Source: Nocardia niwae NBRC 108934 = DSM 45340
Lineage (GTDB): Bacteria; Actinomycetota; Actinomycetes; Mycobacteriales; Mycobacteriaceae
NCBI RefSeq assembly: GCF_001613465.1
Contig: NZ_BDCK01000041.1
Location: 62,001-126,000 of the forward strand
DNA: 64,000 nt
Direction of reading: 5' to 3'
Shown: piece by piece, positions 8,124-13,713 of the stretch
How the letters are laid out: each line of letters starts with the position of its first letter
Position numbering within the stretch: position 1 is the first letter of the stretch
Translations under genes and position numbers: made by a program
The notes under the pieces: generated by a model
Database searches by the model: none
Told to the model about the DNA's origin: nothing
The model's input: only the letters and a program-made list of their open reading frames with translations

Positions 8124-8159
8124 GCTCCTCGGCAGTTCGCGCTGCCGGGGAGCTTTTTT
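8124..8159 (+). terminator. Rightward intrinsic terminator with six-T run and no rightward gene in front
   Basis: GCTCCTCGGCAG (8124-8135) pairs with 8142-8153 (one G.T pair), with a 6-nt loop, and is followed by TTTTTT at 8154-8159. It is a textbook Rho-independent terminator on the plus strand. The only DNA to its left is the 5' end of the minus-strand HTH gene, so a short plus-strand RNA antisense to that gene's leader is implied. On the minus strand the hairpin would sit in the operon leader. Confidence 0.7.
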
Positions 8160-8191
8160 GTCGGCTGACGCGGTTGTCTACCGCCCACCGA

Positions 8192-8219
8192 GTGGTCTTA
8201 AAGTCTTCATTAAGACCAC
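8192..8219. promoter_or_regulatory. Candidate GntR operator 1
   Basis: Perfect 9-bp inverted repeat GTGGTCTTA ... TAAGACCAC with a 10-bp spacer, and nested inside it AGTCTTC-AT-TAAGACC. The core is shared with the second site. Confidence 0.6.
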
Positions 8220-8253
8220 GGTTACTAGTAGAGCATCAGGGGTAAAAGAGGTC

Positions 8254-8271
8254 AAGTCTTCGTGAAGACTA
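8254..8271. promoter_or_regulatory. Candidate GntR operator 2
   Basis: AGTCTTC-GT-GAAGACT, a perfect 7-bp palindrome around two bases at 8255-8270. The same AGTCTTC half-site occurs at 8202-8208, 53 bp away (five helical turns), and the site is ~46 bp before the GntR start. This arrangement fits autoregulation by the adjacent GntR protein. Confidence 0.6.
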
Positions 8272-8316
8272 GACTCAGAGGTAGGTTCCTACCCGCCGGA
8301 GAGACAAGGGCACCTC

Positions 8317-9066
8317 GTGGACACCAGCGCATTTGCACCGAAATACCGTCGGATAGCGGAAGCACTGCGACGAGAGATCGAGGCAGGTGAACTGCAACCC
8401 GGACAGCGGCTACCTACCGAACCCGAGCTGACGGACCGCTTCAATGTCAGCCTTCCGACGGTCCGACAGGCTCTCGGGGTACTGCGCTCCGAAGGGCTCA
8501 TCGAGTCCCGTCATGGCATTGGGTCCTTCGTCAAGGAGACGAACCGCTTGCAACGGACGGGCTGGCGACAGTACGGCAGAGCGAGGGCCGACCAGAAGCT
8601 ACTCACTCCCCATCTTCGGCACGAGATCGTTTTTGCTGGTGTTGAGCCCGTTCCAGGCCATGTTGTGGACCTCTTCCCCGCTGGCACCACTCATGTCGTG
8701 ACCCGCCGACGGCATCTCTTCGACAAGGACACAGGTCGCCCCGAAGAGATCGGGGCCAGTTACATTCCGATGGATTTCGCGGCAGGTACATACCTCGAGA
8801 CGCCGTCTGTCGTGCCGAAAGCGCTTTTCCTCTGCATCGAGGAGTTGTCGGGCAAGCGGTATGCGTGGGCGCAAGATCGCCTCATTGCTCGACTGGCTAC
8901 TGCCGACGAACTCGCGACACTTGAGCTTGCTCCAGGATCGCCAGTGGTTCACGTGGTCCATTGCGCGAGAGCCGAGGACGGAACGGTTCTTGAGGTGGCA
9001 GAGTCGATTTGGCCCGCCGAACGCACAGTGATCGTAAACGAGTACCCGATCACGACCGACGGTTGA
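8317..9066 (+). CDS. GntR-family regulator with UTRA domain (HutC/KorSA type)
   Basis: A 249-aa repressor-type regulator. The N-terminal winged HTH (about 8-75) shows the family signature PGQRLPTEPELTDRFNVSLPTVRQAL and the wing SRHGIGSFV. Residues ~95-240 are a UTRA ligand-binding domain ending with the AESIWPAERTVIVNEYPI strand. In actinobacterial integrative elements such as pSAM2, a GntR protein of this kind (KorSA) represses excision/transfer genes, and the divergent placement against the int operon fits that job. Start GTG/ATG choice: GTG 8317 follows AGAGACAAGG at a suitable distance. Base use is noticeably less GC-rich than the chromosomal genes nearby, consistent with acquisition. Confidence 0.88.
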   Translation: MDTSAFAPKYRRIAEALRREIEAGELQPGQRLPTEPELTDRFNVSLPTVRQALGVLRSEGLIESRHGIGSFVKETNRLQRTGWRQYGRARADQKLLTPHLRHEIVFAGVEPVPGHVVDLFPAGTTHVVTRRRHLFDKDTGRPEEIGASYIPMDFAAGTYLETPSVVPKALFLCIEELSGKRYAWAQDRLIARLATADELATLELAPGSPVVHVVHCARAEDGTVLEVAESIWPAERTVIVNEYPITTDG

Positions 9067-9082
9067 GTGACCGCAGAAGCCA

Positions 9083-9164
9083 TTGATGGCTATGCGTCAA
9101 CTTCGGCTGCGCGCTTGACACCTACGCATCAACCGGGCATTGGAACTTGATGCATACGCATCAA
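9083..9164. repeat. Three phased 18-bp palindromic iterons
   Basis: TTGATGGCTATGCGTCAA (9083-9100), TTGACACCTACGCATCAA (9115-9132) and TTGATGCATACGCATCAA (9147-9164). Starts are exactly 32 bp apart, about three helical turns. The third is a perfect 7-bp palindrome around ATAC; the others are near-perfect. The array begins 17 bp after the GntR stop codon. It looks like a multi-site protein-binding array (iterons or a transfer-protein recognition site). Confidence 0.8.
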
Positions 9165-9352
9165 CGCGACCCGGCCGAACTCTTCTCTTGTGGTCCTGCC
9201 TCCATCGCCAACTGCTCCGCGCGCCTCTCCGACTTCACCTCATCCGGATCGCGCTGCGCTAGACGCAACCACCGCACCTGACGCAACCACCCACCCAACC
9301 CTCCACTTGTGGTCCTCCACCTCACCACTTCACCCACTTAATTGACCCACCT

Positions 9353-9439
9353 GGCTCTCCCCTTACCCGCCCCCGATTCTCTAGGGGTTCAACGCTTCAC
9401 CGAAGCCCTAGAGAATCGGGGGCGGGTGAGGGGAGAGCC
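9353..9439. repeat. Large inverted repeat / cruciform (34-bp arms)
   Basis: Arms 9353-9386 and 9406-9439 match at 33 of 34 positions (the exception makes a G.T pair) around a 19-nt loop. It is far longer than needed for a terminator and has no T run. A second hairpin CTGCAC-CGAAG-GTGCAG follows at once (9440-9456), and the CACCGAAG string occurs both there and in the large loop. A structured single-strand origin, nick site or transfer locus is plausible. Confidence 0.85.
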
Positions 9440-9509
9440 CTGCACCGAAGGTGCAGGTCAACGAGATATCGAGATGAGATTTTCGGGATTAGACGGGACT
9501 ACCGCGTCC

Positions 9510-9531
9510 CGGGACAATCCCGGGACAATCC
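9510..9531. repeat. Tandem 11-bp repeat
   Basis: CGGGACAATCC occurs twice back to back. It may be a small protein-binding site in the element end. Confidence 0.7.
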
Positions 9532-9761
9532 TGAGACAGATCGCCCCTGAACGGCGGTCTCACGAGTCGCTGAGCGCCGCCACGTGCCTCCCCTTCACGC
9601 CGCTCGCGCGGCCAGCCTCCCCCGGGGCACGGACCGCTCAGCACGCGGCGATCCGACCATGCCTCGCCGTGCAACAACCGTGCGATACGTACCGGAGAAT
9701 CCGGGTCAGATCGGGGCAATCACGGTCACTCACAGCGCGGCAAATCCTTCTCCAAAAGCAA

Positions 9762-9790
9762 CAAGGACCAGCCGAAATGGCTGGTCCTTG
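9762..9790 (-). terminator. Element-borne terminator for tRNA-Phe
   Basis: Perfect 12-bp stem CAAGGACCAGCC / GGCTGGTCCTTG with loop GAAAT. On the minus strand it is followed by TTGCTTTTGG. It sits 4 nt after the tRNA 3' end and replaces the chromosomal terminator now stranded at 3706-3740. Confidence 0.8.
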
Positions 9791-9791
9791 T

Positions 9792-9839
9792 GAGTGGCCA
9801 GGGCCGGGATCGAACCGGCGACCTTCCGCTTTTCAGGCG
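9792..9839. repeat. Attachment repeat, right end (inside intact tRNA-Phe)
   Basis: The second copy of the 48-bp att core. It continues without a break into the 5' half of tRNA-Phe. Confidence 0.93.
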
Positions 9840-9868
9840 GACGCTCGTACCAACTGAGCTACCTGGCC
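9795..9868 (-). tRNA. tRNA-Phe (GAA)
   Basis: The full cloverleaf can be folded: acceptor GGCCAGG/CCTGGCC, D arm GCTC/GAGC, anticodon stem TCCGC/GCGGA around loop CTGAAAA (anticodon GAA), T arm GCCGG/CCGGC with TTCGATC, discriminator A. 74 nt, no encoded CCA. Its 3' half is supplied by the inserted element. It is last of three tRNAs transcribed leftwards. Confidence 0.97.
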
Positions 9869-9926
9869 GCAGGCACCCGAAGTGAATGCCATACGCGAAA
9901 CGCCGGATATCTCCGGCGCTTACTTG

Positions 9927-10000
9927 CGACCCTGACGGGACTCGAACCCGCGACCTCCGCCGTGACAGGGCGGCGCGCTAACCAACTGCGCCACAGGGCC
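9927..10000 (-). tRNA. tRNA-Asp (GTC)
   Basis: 74-nt cloverleaf: acceptor GGCCCTG/CAGGGTC, D arm GCGC/GCGC, anticodon stem CCGCC/GGCGG around CTGTCAC (anticodon GTC), T loop TTCGAGT, discriminator G as expected for tRNA-Asp. Middle gene of the Glu-Asp-Phe cluster. Confidence 0.97.
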
Positions 10001-10029
10001 TTGCTCTGCTACCAACGATCCGTAGATCG

Positions 10030-10102
10030 TACCCCCTACGGGATTCGAACCCGCGCTACCGCCTTGAAAGGGCGGCGTCCTAGGCCGCTAGACGAAGGGG
10101 GC
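10030..10102 (-). tRNA. tRNA-Glu (TTC)
   Basis: 73-nt cloverleaf: acceptor GCCCCCT/AGGGGGT, anticodon stem CCGCC/GGCGG around CTTTCAA (anticodon TTC), T loop TTCGAAT. First of the leftward cluster Glu-Asp-Phe, an order also found in mycobacteria. Confidence 0.96.
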
Positions 10103-10196
10103 TCGTCCCGGATTTCTCCGGACCGGCTTTCAACGGCTGTCCGTTGGGAGCTGGGATAGCTTATGACAGACCGGACTCGAATCCCAAACCGGCTGG

Positions 10197-10862
10197 TCAG
10201 AGACTCAAACCGAGCTCTTCCAAGCGTGCCTGCGCGCGCCAGCCGTCGCTGCGGAACTTCTCCAGCCATTCCATGGTGGCCATCGCCTCGACCACGACCT
10301 CGAGCGCCTCCTCGAATCGCGCCCGCAGGTCCACCTGTCCACCGAGGATGTCCACCATGTACCGCTGGCCGGCCAGCGCGGCGGCAAGAGTGCGCGTGAA
10401 CCGGTCCGGGTCGGCGTTCGCGCGCAGCTGGCCGTGGTCGATGGCGCGCACGGTGAGCACCCTGGTGGTGCGGCCCAGGATGCGGCCGCCACCGGCCTGC
10501 ACGTCCCGGTAGAAGTCGGGTTCGATGATCAGGCGATACTCGGCCTGCACGATGATGTCGTGCTCGAGCCGCAGCGCGATCTCGTCGACCACCCCGTGCA
10601 GGATGTCCAGCGGGCTGAGGTCCGTTCGCGCCAGCCAGCGCTCGGCGGACGCGCGGTAGCGTTCCACCGCGGTCTCCAGCACCGCGCGTGCCAGATCTTC
10701 CTTCGAATCGAAATGGAAGTACATGGCGCCCTTGGTGGCACGCGACCCTTCCAATATGCGGTTGAGCGATGCAGCGGCATAGCCGCTCTTCCCGAACTCA
10801 ACGGCGGCGGATCTGATAATCGCCGCCCGTGTCCGGCGCGCCCGCTCTTGCTGCCGTGCCAT
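10197..10862 (-). CDS. TetR-family regulator resembling gamma-butyrolactone receptors
   Basis: A 221-aa regulator from ATG 10862 (MARQQERARRT). The N-terminal HTH is AAVEFGKSGYAAASLNRIL followed by RATKGAMYFHFDSKEDLARAVL, the phrasing typical of ArpA/ScbR-type autoregulator receptors rather than generic TetR proteins. The C-terminal helical domain (about 55-215) would bind a small hydrophobic ligand. The frame is open far upstream, but that sequence does not look like protein. It stands alone, with a palindrome in its upstream region (10954-10966). No butyrolactone synthase (AfsA-like) gene is in the window, so ligand and targets are unknown. Confidence 0.85.
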   Translation of the reverse strand: MARQQERARRTRAAIIRSAAVEFGKSGYAAASLNRILEGSRATKGAMYFHFDSKEDLARAVLETAVERYRASAERWLARTDLSPLDILHGVVDEIALRLEHDIIVQAEYRLIIEPDFYRDVQAGGGRILGRTTRVLTVRAIDHGQLRANADPDRFTRTLAAALAGQRYMVDILGGQVDLRARFEEALEVVVEAMATMEWLEKFRSDGWRAQARLEELGLSL

Positions 10863-10953
10863 GCTCGAAACGCCTCCGAAGCCTACTCGCCGCCAATCAG
10901 CCACCCCCAAAGGAACGGACCCTCGGCGCGAATTCATGAGTTTTATCAAACGT

Positions 10954-10966
10954 GAAACCCGGTTTC
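10954..10966. promoter_or_regulatory. Candidate autoregulatory operator of the TetR gene
   Basis: GAAACC-C-GGTTTC, a 6-bp perfect inverted repeat lying 92 bp upstream of the TetR start, within TTTTATCAAACGTGAAACCC-type AT/CG mixed sequence. Autoregulatory elements bound by ArpA-like proteins are AT-rich palindromes centred on ACCGGTTT-like cores, so this is a plausible site. Confidence 0.4.
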
Positions 10967-11025
10967 CGCCCGATTTCAAACCTTCGGTACGAAAACTCCC
11001 GAAAAACCTGAACCACACCAGCTGG

Positions 11026-11078
11026 TATAGTCTGCCTGCCCGGGTGCGCCGCAGGGGGTGCGCATCCGGGCATTTCTT
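11026..11078 (+). other. Possible promoter followed at once by a hairpin
   Basis: TATAGT (11026-11031) resembles a -10 box. It is followed by a 12-bp hairpin (11038-11049 with 11060-11071, one G.T pair) and then ATTTCTT. It could be a tiny RNA or an attenuated start; no downstream gene benefits. Confidence 0.25.
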
Positions 11079-11714
11079 CGTCTCGAACGCGCCTCCTCCT
11101 GCGGCATCGAGTTCCGTCGAGCCGTGGCCGGCGGGACCGACCGCGGCGTTCTCGGACACAGCAACGACAATCCGAATTCCGTGACGCCGAACGAGTCCGC
11201 GATTCTTTCGGAATTCACCAAGGCGTCACCGTACCCGGAATCCCGATCCGACACGCGGCAAACCGGCGAGTCAGGTAACCATCCGATTCCACTTTCTGTT
11301 ACGGCAAATATTCGGCAACTCCCTCGGCTCATCCCGGGAGTGCGTGAATTGGCCAGCGGCCCAGGATGGTTCACGCGAGCGAACCGGCGTTCCGGACGCC
11401 CGGCCGCCGCCTACGTTTCGCCCGCCAACCCATCCCGCGCGCCTTCCCCGGCCGGAGCCGTTCACCCCCTGCAATTCCAAAGACATTGCCAGCCAACACG
11501 ATTGAATGATATCCAGATCCAGCTGAGATGAACAAAGCTGGGTGCCAAGTGTTTACCGCCTGCATCGCCCACCGTGCACGCCGCGTTACCCAACTCCCCG
11601 TCGCCGCGCGCCCCACCCGGCCGCCACGCCGACCCCACCCCTCCACCCCGCCCGCCGACACGAACTCCCCCGATTGGGGCATCCGCCCCCGGTCCCACTA
11701 CACTGTTCCTCCGC

Positions 11715-11787
11715 GCCCCTATAGCTCAGTTGGTAGAGCTACGGACTTTTAATCCGCAGGTCGTAGGTTCGAGCCCTACTGGGGGCA
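11715..11787 (+). tRNA. tRNA-Lys (TTT)
   Basis: 73-nt cloverleaf: acceptor GCCCCTA/TGGGGGC, D arm GCTC/GAGC, anticodon stem ACGGA/TCCGC around CTTTTAA (anticodon TTT), T arm GTAGG/CCTAC with TTCGAGC, discriminator A. It stands alone on the plus strand. Confidence 0.96.
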
Positions 11788-11794
11788 CAGGCGC

Positions 11795-11822
11795 CGGGCG
11801 CCCGGGTCACCCCGGGCGCCCG
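11795..11822 (+). terminator. Terminator hairpin after tRNA-Lys
   Basis: Perfect 12-bp stem CGGGCGCCCGGG / CCCGGGCGCCCG with loop TCAC, 8 nt after the tRNA. There is no T run, as is common in high-GC actinobacteria. Confidence 0.7.
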
Positions 11823-12012
11823 TCCTGTTCGCCGGAGTTCTCCCCAGGGCGTCGCTGTCGCGGATTCCTCTTTCACTGCGACCCGCTCGCGTGCCGTGAC
11901 TTCACGGCGGCTGCTTCCGTACTGGATTCGAATGACTGTGTCCGAGCGGATTTCCGGCTAGGTTGTGCGGGTCTGCCACCGGTGGGCGGGAGTCGAGTGG
12001 AGGGGCGACGGA

Positions 12013-12495
12013 ATGGATCCAGTGACGTTGATCGCGGCCGCGGTGGCAGCCGGAGCGGCCGCGGGGGCGGGTGACACAGCCAAGCAAGCGGTCCGCGATG
12101 CGTATACCGCGTTGAAGAGGCTGATCACTCGCCGCTACGGGGTGCTCGAGGCCGAGATCGTGGGGGTGGAATCCGAACCGGAGGAACCGCTGCGGCGGCA
12201 ACTGCTGGCCAGGCGGCTCAGCAAAACCGGCGCCGGTGATGACGAGCAGGTGCAATCAGCGGCGCAGGAATTGCTGCGGGTGGTCGCCGAGGAGGATCCC
12301 GCCGCCGCGGAAGCAGTGGGTGTGAAACTGACCAGGGTCGAAGCCGGCGGCGAGATCGAGATCAACGACTTGACCGGGTCCGCCGAGCGCGCGGTGGACT
12401 TCACCGATGTCAAAGCGGGCGGTTCGATCAGGATCAGTGGGGTGCGAGCCGGGAGGGTCGATGATCAAGACGACCCTTCGGCAGCGCAACGGTAG
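12013..12495 (+). CDS. Hypothetical protein with N-terminal Ala/Gly helix, possibly shortened by an in-frame TAG
   Basis: A 160-aa protein from ATG 12013, preceded by GGAGGGG at good spacing. Residues 1-40 (MDPVTLIAAAVAAGAAAGAG, then DAYTALKRLI) form an amphipathic or membrane-seeking helix pair. Residues ~45-110 are charged helical, and ~115-155 look like short beta repeats (GGEIEINDL ... DFTDVKAGGSIRISGV). I recognise this arrangement from small actinobacterial accessory proteins that sit beside repeat-containing NTPase or immunity-type genes, but cannot name a function. The frame stays open after TAG 12495 to TGA 12708 with coding-like codon use, so the gene may once have been ~231 codons. 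It lies in a patch of decayed accessory sequence next to tRNA-Lys. Confidence 0.65.
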   Translation: MDPVTLIAAAVAAGAAAGAGDTAKQAVRDAYTALKRLITRRYGVLEAEIVGVESEPEEPLRRQLLARRLSKTGAGDDEQVQSAAQELLRVVAEEDPAAAEAVGVKLTRVEAGGEIEINDLTGSAERAVDFTDVKAGGSIRISGVRAGRVDDQDDPSAAQR

Positions 12496-12708
12496 TCCCG
12501 CCCCGGTCGCATCGTCCGCAGAAGGGGCTATCCGCCCGGTGCGCCGACCTTCGACCTCGACGAGGTCGAGAAGGTGATCTGCGAATCGGCTCCGACATCA
12601 CCATCGACCACTTCGCTGCCGGTGGGGGCCGAGTGGGCGTTGCTGAGCGGGTCGTCGCTGTATGTGGCGCAAGTGCGGGAGTTCATCGCCCCGTTGATGC
12701 ACGAGTGA
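12496..12708 (+). pseudogene. Coding-like fragment in frame with the preceding gene
   Basis: It continues the reading frame of the gene ending at TAG 12495 and ends at TGA 12708. It includes GYPPGAPTFDLDEVEKVI and a tail GSSLYVAQVREFIAPLMHE with strong third-position GC. There is no start codon with a ribosome site. Either it is the detached C-terminus of the upstream gene or the remnant of another gene. Confidence 0.4.
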
Positions 12709-12721
12709 GAAGGCGAACTCG

Positions 12722-12969
12722 AGGTACTCCCGCGGCGTCCCCGATCCGGAGCGGCGTGCCCATGCTCTCGCCAACGTGGCTGCAGTCGTGACCGGCACCG
12801 ACCCCGATCGCGCCGAAACCCTCGCCCGCCGCATCTCCGACCAGGAGCGGCGGGCCTATGGGCTCGCCAACGTGGCGGAGGTTGTGGCGGGCATCGATCT
12901 GATCACACCGAAACCCTCGCTCGCGGCATCCCCGACTTGCGGCAGGCCTATGCGCTCGCTCGTCCGGCC
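12722..12969 (+). pseudogene. Remnant of a tandem ~33-aa repeat protein, frameshifted
   Basis: Two full repeats and part of a third can be read: PDPERRAHALANVAAVV-TGTDPDRAETLARR, then ISDQERRAYGLANVAEVV-AGID. After a one-base frame change near 12896-12903 comes HTETLARGIPDLRQAYALA. Such (R-A-ALANVA-VVAGTDPDRAETLA) repeats occur at the C-terminus of large actinobacterial NTPase/repeat proteins. No start, upstream domain or intact frame is left, so this is a decayed gene end. Confidence 0.6.
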
Positions 12970-13713
12970 GGAGATAGCGGCGGCAGTGCCCTTGCCGGAA
13001 GCAAACGCCCTCTGGCACTCGCCTGGTCGGTTGTCAGGTGGGAGGTGGGAGGTCCCGATGTCGGCCAAGCCGGTCGTCGATTCCCTGTATTGCGCACGCT
13101 CGTGTCCGAGATGATCGACGGACAGCGACAGCTCACCGACAGTTCCGAGTGACACTCGATGACTGGAATCCACGGAGTCGAATCACGTGGTGGAAACCTG
13201 ACCATGCGGTATGGATCCGTCGAGTTGCTCGTGCCGGTGCAGTAGGCGGCAGTGGGCCGACACCCACTGGACCCTGCCGACACCCGCTCATTTCCCACAC
13301 CCTGTCGCCGTAACGCGAAGACGGATCCGCCTCGCGACCGCGATGCCCCGACGACGTCGTCGGCGGCCGGTTCACAGGAACATCGCAGCTAGACGCGCTA
13401 CGGGGGCCGACACGCGCGAGCACCTGGGCATTTCGTCCCGTACCCGGCTCGCCCGGCGCGGCAGTGTGATCGACCACCCCCCGCTAACGCTCCGAGCGCC
13501 GCGTCGATAGTCCCATTGCTGCGGGCAGAACCCATACACTCGTGTAGATCACCGAACGGCGGAGGCGTCGTATGAGGTGGATCACCAGGGCATCGATCGT
13601 CTAACGGATGCGTTTCGCATCACACCTACGGTGCCGTAAGGTATGGCCGCATCGGTATCGGTCTACCTTGGGATGACCTGCACGACCGGAAGCACACACT
13701 GAAGGGTTCATAC
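12970..13713. other. Gene-free DNA, probable decayed accessory sequence
   Basis: About 740 bp with many short open frames on both strands but none with consistent coding bias. The last ~150 bp should hold the desA promoter. Nothing else is supported. Confidence 0.5.

Larger units (their letters stand above)
8058..8316. promoter_or_regulatory. Divergent control region of the element
   Basis: 259 bp between the leftward operon and the rightward GntR gene. It holds a rightward terminator hairpin at 8124-8159 and two related palindromes at 8192-8219 and 8254-8271. Promoters for both directions must lie here; no convincing -35/-10 pair could be fixed. Confidence 0.7.
9067..9791. other. Non-coding right end of the element
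   Basis: 725 bp with no credible gene. It contains three phased 18-bp palindromes (9083-9164), short CAACCAC-rich direct repeats (9262-9300), a very large hairpin (9353-9439), a small hairpin (9440-9456), a tandem 11-bp repeat (9510-9531) and a terminator (9762-9790). This density of structured DNA suggests the element's replication origin, transfer site or recombination accessory region. Confidence 0.7.
3751..9839. mobile_element. Integrated element in tRNA-Phe (AICE/satellite-like), ~6.0 kb
   Basis: Bounded by a perfect 48-bp direct repeat (3751-3798 and 9792-9839) that is the 3' part of tRNA-Phe. The complete tRNA is at the right end, so the element regenerated the tRNA on insertion. Genes leftwards: double-HTH protein, two replication-relaxation-like paralogues, excisionase, integrase, joined by 1-4 nt overlaps as one operon. 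Rightwards: a GntR/UTRA regulator. A ~725-bp non-coding end holds phased palindromes and a large hairpin. The layout recalls actinobacterial integrative elements of the pSAM2 type (integrase, excisionase, KorSA-like GntR). However, no FtsK/TraB translocase, Rep protein, relaxase proper or cargo gene is visible, so it is either a minimal satellite or a reduced ICE. Confidence 0.9.
10863..11714. other. Long gene-free stretch between TetR gene and tRNA-Lys
   Basis: About 850 bp in which no frame has convincing composition. It includes the TetR promoter region with the palindrome at 10954-10966 and a possible promoter-hairpin unit at 11026-11078. The first half is AT-richer than the surrounding genes. 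Confidence 0.6.

Noticed and set aside
9100-9540. CRISPR array in the element end
   Set aside because: Repeats are palindromic binding-site-like, only three copies, with 14-bp gaps; no spacer structure and no cas genes.
9342-9857. 171-codon plus-strand frame across the large hairpin and tRNA-Phe
   Set aside because: It reads through an inverted repeat, a terminator and a tRNA; not a gene.
11371-11752. Short open frames before tRNA-Lys
   Set aside because: They overlap each other on both strands and run into the tRNA; composition is not protein-like.
13133-13510. Short frames on both strands upstream of desA
   Set aside because: No coding bias, ribosome site or similarity; treated as decayed or non-coding DNA.
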